Below are positions 35,296 through 44,289 of a stretch of DNA of 64,000 nucleotides, piece by piece (position 1 is the stretch's first letter; each line of letters begins with the position of its first letter). The stretch is from positions 79,734 through 143,733 of the forward strand of contig CAJTDX010000008.1 in the NCBI GenBank assembly GCA_910575155.1. Reading direction: 5' to 3'. This stretch comes from Lachnospiraceae bacterium (lineage in GTDB: Bacteria; Bacillota; Clostridia; Lachnospirales; Lachnospiraceae). The translations under genes were made by a program, and so were the position numbers. The notes below the pieces were generated by a model. It ran no database searches. It was not told the DNA's origin and saw nothing but the letters and a program-made list of their open reading frames with translations.

Positions 35296-35748
35296 ATGCG
35301 GATCATGGGTTTGGATTTTGGGTCCAGAACAGTAGGCGTTGCAGTGAGCGACGCTCTGCTTATAACGGCGCAGGGGATCGAGACTGTACAGAGAAAATCC
35401 CCGGGAAAGTTAAGACAGACCCTTGCCAGGATTGAAGCGTTGATTCAGGAATATGAGGTAGACAGGATTGTACTGGGATTTCCCCGGAACATGAATCACA
35501 CGGAAGGAGAACGCTGTCAGAAGACACTGGAGTTTCAAGAGATGTTGGAGAAGCGCAGCGGCCTTGAGGTGATTTTGTGGGACGAGCGTCTGACAACAGT
35601 GGCGGCGGACCGTGTGCTGATGGAAAGCGGCGTGCGCAGGGAGAAGCGCAAGAGTTATGTGGATCAGATTGCGGCTGTATTTATTTTGCAGGGTTATCTG
35701 GATTCATTGGCTATGGAACAAGAGCAGGGCGTGAACAGAGAGCAGTAG
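35296..35748 (+). CDS. ruvX: Holliday junction resolvase-like protein RuvX (YqgF)
   Basis: A 150-residue RNase H-fold protein: [16 protein letters not shown] at the N-terminus, G-F-P-R-N-M, D-E-R-L-T-T and a final [13 protein letters not shown]. The acidic active-site residues are present. YqgF proteins are linked to 16S rRNA 5'-end processing and junction resolution. The ribosome site AGGAGG overlaps the ireB stop. Confidence 0.93.
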   Translation: MRIMGLDFGSRTVGVAVSDALLITAQGIETVQRKSPGKLRQTLARIEALIQEYEVDRIVLGFPRNMNHTEGERCQKTLEFQEMLEKRSGLEVILWDERLTTVAADRVLMESGVRREKRKSYVDQIAAVFILQGYLDSLAMEQEQGVNREQ

Positions 35749-35759
35749 AGGAATTTTAT

Positions 35760-36020
35760 ATGGAGAAAGTCAGTTTTCAGTCTCCCGGGGACGGCGAGGC
35801 TTTGGAATTTTATGTGATAGAGCAGACACGAATCAATGGGGTGAATTATCTTTTGGTGGCCGAAGAGGAAGAAGGCGACTGCGACGCCTTTATTTTGAAG
35901 GATCTTTCACAGGAAAAGGAAGAGGAAGCCATGTATGAAATGGTGGAATCCGAGGAAGAACTGGAATATATATCCAGAATATTTTCGGAGATTCTGGAAG
36001 ACGTGGATTTTACAATGTGA
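35760..36020 (+). CDS. yrzB: DUF1292 family protein (YrzB)
   Basis: An 86-residue acidic protein. It has F-Y-V-I-E-Q-T-R-I-N-G-V-N-Y-L-L-V-A, then D-A-F-I-L-K-D and an acidic helical tail, as in DUF1292/UPF0473 proteins. Function unknown; it almost always follows ruvX. Start ATG 35760 with AGAGGA nine bases upstream; the open frame reaching back into ruvX is not used. Confidence 0.88.
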   Translation: MEKVSFQSPGDGEALEFYVIEQTRINGVNYLLVAEEEEGDCDAFILKDLSQEKEEEAMYEMVESEEELEYISRIFSEILEDVDFTM

Positions 36021-36183
36021 ATAAGATGAGAGGAACAGAGGCGCAGCACATCTGCTGTATATCAGATCTTGCGCTGCAGGTATGCCGGCAGCAGCAAAAC
36101 CTGGTATGAGTATGTCAAGGCGCTTTTCGTCTTCGAATCGGAAAACAGTTAAAATAAAAATATCAGATAGGAAGAGGTGCAAC

Positions 36184-37848
36184 TTGAAAAGACAGAATAA
36201 TTCAAAATTGAAAATCATTCCATTAGGAGGATTGGAGCAGATTGGAATGAACATTACTGCCTTCGAATACGAGGACAGTATTATTGTAGTGGATTGCGGA
36301 TTATCATTTCCGGAGGATGATATGCTGGGAATAGATCTGGTAATTCCGGACGTTACGTATCTAAAGAATAATATAGATAAAGTCAAGGGATTTTTTATTA
36401 CCCATGGACATGAGGACCACATAGGGGCCATTCCTTATGTGCTCAGAGATATTAATGTGCCGATTTACGCGACTAAGCTGACGATTGGCATTATTGAAAA
36501 CAAACTGCGGGAGCATAATCTGCTTACCAAGGTGAAACGCAAGGTGGTAAAGTATGGGCAGCATATCAATTTGGGCTGTTTCCGCGTGGAATTTATCAAG
36601 ACCAACCACAGTATCCAGGATGCGGCGGCTCTTGCCATTTATTCTCCGGCGGGAATTGTGGTGCATACGGGAGACTTTAAGGTGGACTATACGCCGGTGT
36701 TCGGAGACGCCATTGATTTGCAGCGATTTGGTGAAATCGGCAAGAAAGGCGTTCTGGCGCTGATGTGCGACAGTACCAACGCGGAGCGTCCGGGATTTAC
36801 CAATTCAGAACGAACGGTTGGAAAAACATTCGATAATATATTTTCAGAGCATACCAATACCCGCATTATTATCGCAACCTTCGCGTCCAACGTCGACCGT
36901 GTGCAGCAGATTATCAACTCGGCTTACAAGTTTGGAAGAAAAGTGGTGGTGGAAGGCCGGAGTATGGTAAATATTATTTCCACAGCTACAGAACTGGGCT
37001 ATCTTCAGATACCGGAAAATACCCTGATTGATATAGAGGAGCTGAAAAATTATCCGGATGAACAGACCGTGCTGATTACTACGGGAAGCCAGGGCGAGTC
37101 GATGGCGGCTTTGTCACGTATGGCTGCAAATCTCCATAAGAAGGTGACGATTAAGCCGGGAGATACGATTATCTTTAGTTCCAACCCCATTCCGGGGAAT
37201 GAAAAAGCGGTCTCCAACGTAATCAATGAGCTGTTTATGAAGGGGGCGGAAGTAATCTTCCAGGATGCGCATGTGTCCGGTCATGCCTGCCGGGAAGAGA
37301 TCAAGCTGATTTATTCTCTGGTGAAGCCCAAATATGCTATTCCGGTACATGGAGAATACAAACACCTCAAAGCGCAGGCGTCCATTGCCAGAGAGCTGGG
37401 AATTGAGAAAGAAGACATTTTTATTTTGTCTTCCGGGAATGTGCTTGAGCTGGATGAGAACGGAGCGAAGGTGACAGATAAGGTTCCGGTGGGAGCGATT
37501 CTGGTGGACGGACTTGGTGTGGGCGACGTAGGAAATATTGTGCTGCGCGACCGCCAGCATCTTGCCGAGGACGGCATTATCATTGTGGTAACGACTCTGG
37601 AATCTGGCAGCGGCAGGGTATTGGCAGGACCGGATATTGTCAGCCGCGGTTTTGTATATGTAAGAGGCGCTGAAAGCCTTATGGACGAAGCAAAGCAGAT
37701 TTTGGATGAAGTTATGGAATATTGTATGGACAAGAACATTACGGACTGGGGCAGAATCAAGACAGAGGTTAAGGAAGAGCTGGGTGAGTTTGTCTGGAAA
37801 AAGACGAAACGCAGACCGATGATTATGCCGATCATTATGGAAGTTTAA
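36184..37848 (+). CDS. rnj: Ribonuclease J
   Basis: A 554-residue 5'-3' exo- and endoribonuclease of the metallo-beta-lactamase/beta-CASP class, central to RNA turnover and 16S maturation. It has the metal motif T-H-G-H-E-D-H-I-G-A, D-S-T-N, H-V-S-G-H and the C-terminal dimerisation region ending R-R-P-M-I-M-P. I set the start at TTG 36184: it has AGAGGTG four bases upstream, it gives M-K-R-Q-N-N-S-K-L-K-I-I-P-L-G-G-L, and the length then equals that of Bacillus RNase J1. ATG codons at 36082 and 36106 would add about 30 basic residues without a ribosome site. The 160-bp leader can form an imperfect hairpin around 36041-36077. Confidence 0.93.
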   Translation: MKRQNNSKLKIIPLGGLEQIGMNITAFEYEDSIIVVDCGLSFPEDDMLGIDLVIPDVTYLKNNIDKVKGFFITHGHEDHIGAIPYVLRDINVPIYATKLTIGIIENKLREHNLLTKVKRKVVKYGQHINLGCFRVEFIKTNHSIQDAAALAIYSPAGIVVHTGDFKVDYTPVFGDAIDLQRFGEIGKKGVLALMCDSTNAERPGFTNSERTVGKTFDNIFSEHTNTRIIIATFASNVDRVQQIINSAYKFGRKVVVEGRSMVNIISTATELGYLQIPENTLIDIEELKNYPDEQTVLITTGSQGESMAALSRMAANLHKKVTIKPGDTIIFSSNPIPGNEKAVSNVINELFMKGAEVIFQDAHVSGHACREEIKLIYSLVKPKYAIPVHGEYKHLKAQASIARELGIEKEDIFILSSGNVLELDENGAKVTDKVPVGAILVDGLGVGDVGNIVLRDRQHLAEDGIIIVVTTLESGSGRVLAGPDIVSRGFVYVRGAESLMDEAKQILDEVMEYCMDKNITDWGRIKTEVKEELGEFVWKKTKRRPMIMPIIMEV

Positions 37849-37890
37849 GCGATTTGCCGTTAAGGGGAGAATGAAAGCAAGAGGTCGGAT

Positions 37891-38235
37891 ATGCAGCAGA
37901 GTATGGAAGAAATATTAGATAATTTAGTGGAAGCTGTCAGAGAGAGCCAGGAATATAAGGAATATCAGCGCATGAGAGAGCTTCTTTCCCGGGAGCCGGA
38001 GAAAGAAAAGGCAGTAAATGAATTTCGCAGGAGGAATTTTGAACTGCATAAATACCGGAATACCGATTTGTATAATGAAATGGACCGGGTGGAAAATGAG
38101 TTTGCCCCCTTGCGGGAGCAGACGTTTGTGAATGAATTTCTGTCGGCGGAACTTGCGGTGTGCCGTATGGTGCAGCGTATTAATTACCGTTTGATGGATG
38201 AGATTGATTTTGAGCTGGGATTTGAGCTGTTATAG
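37891..38235 (+). CDS. YlbF/YmcA-family protein
   Basis: A 114-residue all-helical protein with V-R-E-S-Q-E-Y-K-E-Y and E-K-A-V-N-E-F-R-R-R, as in YlbF/YmcA. In Bacillus YlbF, YmcA and YaaT form a complex that affects RNase Y activity and development; here it stands right after RNase J, so a link to RNA decay is reasonable. YmcA/YaaT genes are not in the window. Confidence 0.82.
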   Translation: MQQSMEEILDNLVEAVRESQEYKEYQRMRELLSREPEKEKAVNEFRRRNFELHKYRNTDLYNEMDRVENEFAPLREQTFVNEFLSAELAVCRMVQRINYRLMDEIDFELGFELL

Positions 38236-38261
38236 CACAGGCGGCTTAAAAGGGGAATGCT

Positions 38262-38645
38262 ATGAGAAACAGTAAGATCGTTCTGAGTGTTTTAAGCAGT
38301 GTTTTAAGCATTTTAATTTTAGTGCTTGTAGTATTTGTATTTTTGAGAGCCGGACATGCAGCGTATGATTTTGGATACCGGATATTTACGGAGCCTGCGC
38401 TGGAGGAAGCTCCGGGGCAGGATATGACTGTGGACCTGAAAGACGGAATGACAGCGCTGGAAATCGGCAGTCTGCTGGAAGAAAAACGTCTGGTGGAGAG
38501 CGGCGTTCTTTTTGCCCTTCAGCTTCAGATTTCAGATTACAGGGATAAGATAAAAACAGGAACTTACACACTGAATACTTCTCAGACGGCAAAGGAAATG
38601 ATGCAGGTCATGGCGGAGGAGGAAATTGAGGGAACAGCGGAATGA
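38262..38645 (+). CDS. Membrane protein resembling the MltG N-terminal LysM-like domain only
   Basis: A 127-residue protein with one membrane helix (about 8-29) and an outer domain of about 80 residues. This domain reads like the LysM-like subdomain of endolytic transglycosylase MltG (YceG): V-D-L-K-D-G-M-T-A-L-E-I-G-S-L-L-E-E-K-R-L-V, and K-T-G-T-Y-T-L. The catalytic YceG domain, about 200 residues with an essential glutamate, is absent and no second frame supplies it. It may bind peptidoglycan strands without cutting. The last four bases (ATGA) overlap the next gene. Confidence 0.7.
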   Translation: MRNSKIVLSVLSSVLSILILVLVVFVFLRAGHAAYDFGYRIFTEPALEEAPGQDMTVDLKDGMTALEIGSLLEEKRLVESGVLFALQLQISDYRDKIKTGTYTLNTSQTAKEMMQVMAEEEIEGTAE

Positions 38646-39283
38646 TTGCAGATGAACGTCTTGGCACATACATTAATTCTCTGGATCAGGGGAATCCGGC
38701 TTATTTAACAGAATTGGAAGAAGAAGCGCGTAAGAATTATGTGCCGGTAATCCGGACAGAGACACAGAATTTTTTAAAACTCCTGCTTGCCATGAACCGC
38801 CCCCGGCGCATCCTGGAGGTGGGAACGGCAGTGGGATTTTCCGCGTTATTGATGGAATATTTTAATCCGGTGGAATGTGAGATTACCACCATAGAGAATT
38901 ATGCGGAACGGATTCCCATAGCCAGAGAAAACTTTATGCGCGCCGGACGGCAGAATGTGATACAATTACTGGAAGGGGATGCGGCCGAAGTGATGAAAAC
39001 ACTGACAGAACCCTTTGACTTTATTTTTATGGATGCCGCAAAGGGACAGTATATTCATTTTCTCCCGGAGGTGCTGCGGCTGCTCAAGCCCGGAGGAGTC
39101 CTGGTTTCAGATAATGTGCTGCAGGGCGGGGACGTCATAGAATCGCGTTTCGCAGTGACGAGGAGAAACCGTACGATTCACAGGCGTATGCGCGAGTATC
39201 TGTATGAGCTGACCCATACGGAATCATTGACGACTTCGGTGCTTCCCATAGGAGACGGGGTGACAGTCAGCGTAAGGAGGTAG
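38642..39283 (+). CDS. trmR: O-methyltransferase, probable tRNA ho5U methyltransferase TrmR
   Basis: A 213-residue class I SAM enzyme of the catechol O-methyltransferase-like type, with I-L-E-V-G-T-A-V-G-F-S, F-M-D-A-A-K-G-Q-Y and S-D-N-V-L-Q-G-G-D-V. In Bacillus the equivalent gene yrrM (trmR) converts 5-hydroxyuridine at tRNA position 34 to the methoxy form and sits next to the U32 genes (trhP) that make the hydroxyl. The same pairing here supports the name. Start ATG overlaps the previous stop (ATGA). Confidence 0.85.
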   Translation: MIADERLGTYINSLDQGNPAYLTELEEEARKNYVPVIRTETQNFLKLLLAMNRPRRILEVGTAVGFSALLMEYFNPVECEITTIENYAERIPIARENFMRAGRQNVIQLLEGDAAEVMKTLTEPFDFIFMDAAKGQYIHFLPEVLRLLKPGGVLVSDNVLQGGDVIESRFAVTRRNRTIHRRMREYLYELTHTESLTTSVLPIGDGVTVSVRR

Positions 39284-39286
39284 GAT

Positions 39287-40525
39287 ATGAAAAAGCCGGA
39301 ATTGCTTGTACCCGCAGGCAGTCTTGAGGTATTAAAAATTGCGGTCATTTTTGGGGCGGACGCAGTCTATATCGGCGGTGAAGCTTTTGGACTGCGCGCG
39401 AAGGCAAAAAATTTTTCCATGGAAGATATGCGCCAGGGGATTCTGTTTGCGCATGAGCACGGCGTAAAAGTCTATGTCACAGCCAATATTCTGGCGCATA
39501 ATGACGATCTGAAAGAAGTTCGGGCGTACTTTATGGAATTAAAGGAGCTAAAACCGGATGCGCTGATTATATCAGATCCGGGAATTTTTGCCATTGCCCG
39601 GGAAGTCTGTCCGGAACTGGAAATTCATATTTCCACTCAGGCCAATAATACCAATTATGGAACCTATCGCTTCTGGCGCCGGCAGGGCGCAAAACGGGTG
39701 GTATCTGCAAGAGAACTTTCCCTGGAAGAGATTCGTCAGATCCGCGATAATATTCCGCAGGATCTGGAGATTGAAACTTTTATCCACGGCGCCATGTGCA
39801 TTTCCTATTCCGGCAGGTGTCTGCTGAGTAATTATTTTACCGGCCGGGACGCCAATCAGGGGGCGTGTACCCATCCCTGCCGCTGGAAGTATGCAGTGAT
39901 GGAGGAGACCAGGCCGGGAGAGTATATGCCGGTTTATGAAAATGAACGGGGTACTTATATTTTTAATTCCAGGGATCTGTGTATGATCGAACATATTCCG
40001 GAATTAGTGGAAGCGGGAATTGACAGCTTTAAGATTGAGGGCAGGATGAAAACGGCGCTTTATGTGGCGACGGTGGCGAGAACTTACCGGAAAGCCATTG
40101 ATGATTATTTTGTTTCCAGACTGACTTATGAGCAGAATATGCCATGGTACCGCGAACAGATTTCCAACTGTACGTACCGGCAGTTTACAACAGGATTTTT
40201 CTTCGGCAGGCCGGACGAGCACACACAGATCTATGACAGCAATACGTATGTAAAGGAATATACGTATTTGGGTATTGTCGATGAGTCTGACAAGGGATAC
40301 CGCATAGAACAAAGGAACAAGTTCTCTGTGGGAGAAAAGATTGAGGTTATGAAGCCTGATGGCGGGAATATTACTGTCACTGTACAGGCGATCCGGGATG
40401 AAGACGGCAATGAGATGGAGTCGGCGCCACATCCCAGGCAAGTGTTATATATTGATTTAGGACAGCCGTTGGCAAAATATGATATTTTGCGCAGACAAGA
40501 GAAGGAGGAACAGGCAGATGAATAA
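39287..40525 (+). CDS. trhP: U32 peptidase-family tRNA hydroxylation protein TrhP
   Basis: A 412-residue U32 protein: K-P-E-L-L-V-P-A-G at the N-terminus, G-A-D-A-V-Y-I-G-G, and the U32 signature E-T-F-I-H-G-A-M-C-x-S-Y-S-G-R-C with two further cysteines in Q-G-A-C-T-H-P-C, a likely Fe-S site. TrhP proteins are required for prephenate-dependent 5-hydroxyuridine in tRNA. Bacillus has two copies (yrrN, yrrO); only one is here. AGGAGG overlaps the end of trmR, four bases away. Confidence 0.87.
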   Translation: MKKPELLVPAGSLEVLKIAVIFGADAVYIGGEAFGLRAKAKNFSMEDMRQGILFAHEHGVKVYVTANILAHNDDLKEVRAYFMELKELKPDALIISDPGIFAIAREVCPELEIHISTQANNTNYGTYRFWRRQGAKRVVSARELSLEEIRQIRDNIPQDLEIETFIHGAMCISYSGRCLLSNYFTGRDANQGACTHPCRWKYAVMEETRPGEYMPVYENERGTYIFNSRDLCMIEHIPELVEAGIDSFKIEGRMKTALYVATVARTYRKAIDDYFVSRLTYEQNMPWYREQISNCTYRQFTTGFFFGRPDEHTQIYDSNTYVKEYTYLGIVDESDKGYRIEQRNKFSVGEKIEVMKPDGGNITVTVQAIRDEDGNEMESAPHPRQVLYIDLGQPLAKYDILRRQEKEEQADE

Positions 40526-41573
40526 AGACAGATATGTAGCATATGTAGGTACCTATACGCATGGTTCCAGTGTGGGAATCCATATTTACGATATGGATGT
40601 GGAAGAAGGAAAGCTGAGAGAGCGCAAGGTAGTTCCAATCAGTAATCCCTCTGACCTGACTGTGTCGCCAAACGGAAAATTTCTCTATTCCATAGCGGAT
40701 GAAGGTGTGGCAGCTTTTTCGATCAAAGAAGACGGAGATTTGGAGCCGATGAATGAGAAATGGATCGGCGGTATGCGCGGCTGCTCTGTCACCGTGGACC
40801 AGCAGAATCGTTATTTATTTGTGGGCGGATATCATGACGGGCGCGTTACAATGATGAGCCTGAATGAAGACGGCAGCATCGGAGAGATTTCCGAGGGAAT
40901 TTTTCATACCGGAATCGGCAGGAGTATTGCGGAACATAGTTACCGTCCCCATGTAAACTGTGTAGAACTGACGCCATGGCAGAATTATCTCTGCGCTGTG
41001 GACGGCGGACTGGATCATGTAAAAATATACCAGATTAATTATGAGAAGGGAAAACTGAAAATTGCAGATATTCTCAGAGAACCCATTGGCTCCTCTCCGC
41101 GTATGATCCGCTTTAGCAGGGACGGCGCATACGCTTATGTATTGTGCGAGGAAAGCAATGAGGTGATTGTTTATAATTATGAATGCACGCCGGAAGGCCC
41201 TCTGTTTGAAAAGATTCAGACCATTCCCACGGTGGATGCCAGGGAGAAAGAGAACAGCGCGGCTTCGGGTCTGGAAATCAGCGAGGATGGCAAATATTTG
41301 TTCTGTTCCAGTGCGGGCGCAAATTCAGTGCTGATTTACGAAATCAATCAGGAACACGGAGAACTGGTAAAGTTTTGTGAATGTAAGATCAGCGGAGATT
41401 ATCCCAAGTCCATTGCAATTTTTCCTGATGGCAGACATTTTGTCAGCCTGAATCACGACTCGAACCAGATTACAACCTTTAAAGTAAATTACGATAAGAA
41501 ATATTTTCTTATGATGGATAAGCCGATCGCGATTGACCAGCCCAACTGCATCCATATCCATAAATTAGTATAA
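40518..41573 (+). CDS. Lactonase-family beta-propeller protein (YkgB-like)
   Basis: A 351-residue seven-bladed propeller protein of the Pgl/lactonase family: Y-V-G-T-Y-T at the N-terminus, L-T-V-S-P-N-G-K-F-L-Y, R-P-H-V-N-C-V-E-L-T-P, P-R-M-I-R-F-S-R-D-G and N-Q-I-T-T-F. Several members hydrolyse 6-phosphogluconolactone. The start at ATG 40518 overlaps trhP by 8 bp and has GAAGGAGGA upstream; 13 further upstream codons are inside trhP and unlikely. It ends 15 bp from the convergent aroC with no terminator between them. Confidence 0.83.
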   Translation: MNKDRYVAYVGTYTHGSSVGIHIYDMDVEEGKLRERKVVPISNPSDLTVSPNGKFLYSIADEGVAAFSIKEDGDLEPMNEKWIGGMRGCSVTVDQQNRYLFVGGYHDGRVTMMSLNEDGSIGEISEGIFHTGIGRSIAEHSYRPHVNCVELTPWQNYLCAVDGGLDHVKIYQINYEKGKLKIADILREPIGSSPRMIRFSRDGAYAYVLCEESNEVIVYNYECTPEGPLFEKIQTIPTVDAREKENSAASGLEISEDGKYLFCSSAGANSVLIYEINQEHGELVKFCECKISGDYPKSIAIFPDGRHFVSLNHDSNQITTFKVNYDKKYFLMMDKPIAIDQPNCIHIHKLV

Positions 41574-41588
41574 CGCCGCCGTTTTGTC

Positions 41589-42734
41589 TTAACGATAAAA
41601 CTGTTCAAGGGAATCCATACGGGTTCCCATATTTTTCAGCATCAGATCCAACAATGTCAGCGCCGCCATGGATTCTACCACCACCACGGCTCTGGGTACG
41701 ATAACAGGGTCGTGCCGTCCATGGATGGAGAGGGTAATTTCTTCGCCGTCCTGTCTGACGGTCTGCTGAGCAGAGGCAATGGAGGGGGTCGGTTTCACAG
41801 CGGCGCGGTAGATGACAGGCAGGCCGCTGCTGATTCCGCCGAGAATACCGCCCGCATGGTTGGTGGCAGTGGTGATCCTGCCATGCTGTGTGCGGAAGCT
41901 GTCATTGTTTGCAGAACCGGACGCAGAGGCGGCAAGGAAGCCGTCGCCAATTTCAAAGCCTTTGACAGCCCCGATGGAAAATATTGCTTTGGCGAGGCAG
42001 GCGTCCAGTTTATCAAAGACAGGCTCGCCGATTCCGGCGGGAACGCCTGTGATAATCCCTTCAATGACGCCTCCGGCAGAATCGGTGCGTTTCATGCATT
42101 CTTCCAGATACGCCTGCGCCGTTTTGGAAGAACCGGCATCCGGCATGTAAAGGGGATTTGCAAGAATCTGTTCTTTCAGATCCGTACAGGAGCTGCCGCC
42201 GTCTGCAAGTGAAGCCGCCAGCAATTCTTCTGCGCTCTGTGGGATGGCAACCGGGCCGATGGCGCGGGCATAGGTCAAAAAGGAGACGCCAAGCTGTTCT
42301 AAAATCTTTACAGCGACAGCGCCGCCTGCGACTCTGCCGATGGTTTCGCGCCCGGAAGAGCGTCCGCCGCCGCGATAATCACGGAAGCCGTATTTTTGAT
42401 CGAACGTGTAATCAGCGTGACCAGGCCGATAACAGGAGGCGATGTCTCCATAATCCCTGGAACGCTGATTTTCATTGAAGACCACCAGGCTGACCGGGGT
42501 TCCCGTTGTGCGTCCTTCAAAGACGCCGGAGAGAATTTCCACTTTGTCGTCTTCTTTACGGGGCGTGGTATATTTTGATTGTCCTGGTTTTCTTCTGTTT
42601 AAAAATTTCTGTATGTCAGACGCACACAGGGAAAGTCCTGCCGGGCAGCCGTCTATTACGACGCCGATGCCCGTCCCGTGGGACTCTCCCCAGGTTGTGA
42701 TTTGAAAATGATTGCCAAATGATGAGCCAGCCAT
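41589..42734 (-). CDS. aroC: Chorismate synthase AroC
   Basis: A 381-residue FMN-dependent enzyme for the last step of the shikimate pathway. It has G-E-S-H-G near the N-terminus, N-R-R-K-P-G-Q-S, R-P-G-H-A-D-Y, D-Y-R-G-G-G-R-S-S-G-R-E-T and S-x-H-G-R-H-D-P at the end. Other aro genes are absent. Ribosome site GGAGG eight bases before the ATG. Its upstream region is occupied by the foldback element at 42756-42918, which would be in its leader or carry its promoter. Confidence 0.95.
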   Translation of the reverse strand: MAGSSFGNHFQITTWGESHGTGIGVVIDGCPAGLSLCASDIQKFLNRRKPGQSKYTTPRKEDDKVEILSGVFEGRTTGTPVSLVVFNENQRSRDYGDIASCYRPGHADYTFDQKYGFRDYRGGGRSSGRETIGRVAGGAVAVKILEQLGVSFLTYARAIGPVAIPQSAEELLAASLADGGSSCTDLKEQILANPLYMPDAGSSKTAQAYLEECMKRTDSAGGVIEGIITGVPAGIGEPVFDKLDACLAKAIFSIGAVKGFEIGDGFLAASASGSANNDSFRTQHGRITTATNHAGGILGGISSGLPVIYRAAVKPTPSIASAQQTVRQDGEEITLSIHGRHDPVIVPRAVVVVESMAALTLLDLMLKNMGTRMDSLEQFYR

Positions 42735-42755
42735 ATAAACCTCCTAAATAATGAA

Positions 42756-42918
42756 ATGTACTCTCGGAATCTCTCTTATACCTGCTTTTGCAGCTGATTT
42801 TCCGCCAAATGCACACAAATTTACGCAACGTACCATCCAGGTACGACTCATAAATTTATGCACATTTGACAAAAAATCTTCTTGCAAAATCAGGCACAAC
42901 GAGACTCCGAGAGTACAT
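42756..42918. repeat. 163-bp foldback element (long imperfect inverted repeat)
   Basis: The whole stretch folds back on itself around a 5-nt loop (42835-42839). The outer 13 bp (ATGTACTCTCGGA and its complement) are perfect, the 5 bp next to the loop are perfect, and the 80-nt arms between them stay paired with scattered mismatches, many of which would be G-U pairs in RNA. Matching blocks include TTTTGCA, GATTTT and AAATTTA. It holds no ORF. The flanks share AATAAT, but no clean target duplication. It resembles a MITE-like foldback element, or a structured leader of aroC or tgt. Confidence 0.8.
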
Positions 42919-43000
42919 GGAATAATACGTTATCCATTATAAACAATATTGATAAAAAAGAAAAGCATTTTTCGAACAACTCGTCAGAAAGGAGACAGGT

Positions 43001-44146
43001 ATGTATAAATTATTAAAACAGGAAGGCAGAGCAAAGCGGGGGGAGTTCCATACGGTACACGGCGTAATTGAAACTCCGGTATTTATGAATGTGGGAACGG
43101 CGGCAGCCATAAAGGGCGCGGTATCTACGGTGGATCTGTATGAAATCGGAACGCAGGTAGAGCTTTCCAATACGTATCATCTGCATGTCCGTCCGGGAGA
43201 TGAGGTTGTGAAAAAAATGGGCGGCCTGCATAAATTTATGGCATGGGACAGGCCGATTCTTACAGATTCCGGTGGATTCCAGGTGTTTTCTCTGGCAAAA
43301 CTGCGGAAAATAAAAGAGGAAGGGGTATATTTTAATTCTCATATTGATGGAAAAAAGATTTTTATGGGTCCGGAGGAGAGTATGCGGATTCAGTCGAATC
43401 TTGCCTCAACTATCGCCATGGCGTTTGACGAGTGTCCTTCCAGCGTGGCGGATCGTTCTTATGTGGAGGCTTCTGTGGCGCGCACGGCGCGCTGGCTGAA
43501 ACGCTGCAAACAGGAACTGCAAAGACTTAACCGTCTTGAAGATACCATCAATCCGCAGCAGATGCTATTTGGCATCAATCAGGGGGCCATTTTTGAGGAT
43601 ATCCGTACCGATCATGCCAAAGAGATCTCAGAGCTGGATCTGGATGGTTACGCCGTTGGAGGCCTGGCAGTGGGAGAGAGCCATGAGCAGATGTATCATA
43701 TTCTGGAGGTGACAGTGCCGCATTTACCAAAAGATAAACCCACATACCTGATGGGAGTGGGAACTCCGGCAAATATTCTCGAAGCGGTGGAGCGTGGAGT
43801 GGATTTTTTTGACTGTGTGTATCCAAGCCGCAACGGACGTCATGGGCATGTATACACCAACCAGGGGAAAATGAACCTCTTTAACCAAAAATATGAGCTG
43901 GACGCCAAACCCATAGAGGAAGGATGTCAGTGCCCCGCCTGCAGGCATTACAGCAGAGCTTATATCCGCCATCTGCTGAAAGCCAAAGAAATGCTGGGAA
44001 TGCGGCTCTGTGTGCTCCATAATCTGTATTTTTACAATACCATGATGGAAGAAATCCGCACAGCTCTGGATGAAGGCAGATTTCAGTCGTATAAAGAAGA
44101 AAAACTATATGGAATGAAGCAGATACAGAATATAAAAATCTTATAA
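43001..44146 (+). CDS. tgt: tRNA-guanine transglycosylase Tgt
   Basis: A 381-residue enzyme that exchanges guanine 34 of Asn/Asp/His/Tyr tRNA for a queuosine precursor. It shows T-D-S-G-G-F-Q (general acid D89), the nucleophile region F-F-D-C-V-Y-P-S-R-N-G-R-H-G, and the zinc site C-Q-C-P-A-C...H. Ribosome site AAAGGAG. queA, its frequent partner, is not adjacent; yajC follows, as in many bacteria. Confidence 0.95.
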   Translation: MYKLLKQEGRAKRGEFHTVHGVIETPVFMNVGTAAAIKGAVSTVDLYEIGTQVELSNTYHLHVRPGDEVVKKMGGLHKFMAWDRPILTDSGGFQVFSLAKLRKIKEEGVYFNSHIDGKKIFMGPEESMRIQSNLASTIAMAFDECPSSVADRSYVEASVARTARWLKRCKQELQRLNRLEDTINPQQMLFGINQGAIFEDIRTDHAKEISELDLDGYAVGGLAVGESHEQMYHILEVTVPHLPKDKPTYLMGVGTPANILEAVERGVDFFDCVYPSRNGRHGHVYTNQGKMNLFNQKYELDAKPIEEGCQCPACRHYSRAYIRHLLKAKEMLGMRLCVLHNLYFYNTMMEEIRTALDEGRFQSYKEEKLYGMKQIQNIKIL

Positions 44147-44161
44147 AATAACGGAAAAGGC

Positions 44162-44190
44162 TTGCCCTTGCGTACTATTTTGTGTAGAAT
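44162..44190 (+). promoter_or_regulatory. Promoter of yajC
   Basis: TTGCCC (44162-44167), 17-bp spacer, TAGAAT (44185-44190), 100 bp before yajC. Confidence 0.5.
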
Positions 44191-44230
44191 AATATAAGCG
44201 CGTAAAATGGCGCGGGAGAAAACAAGTCCT

Positions 44231-44265
44231 GGTATCACGCAGAAAGCCTTGGATTCTGCGATACC
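44231..44265 (+). other. Hairpin in the yajC leader
   Basis: GGTATCACGCAGAA (44231-44244) pairs with TTCTGCGATACC (44254-44265) with a 2-nt bulge and 9-nt loop. No T tract follows, so it is a leader structure rather than a terminator. Confidence 0.45.
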
Positions 44266-44289
44266 GGATTGTAAGCAGGAGGAAAGAAT

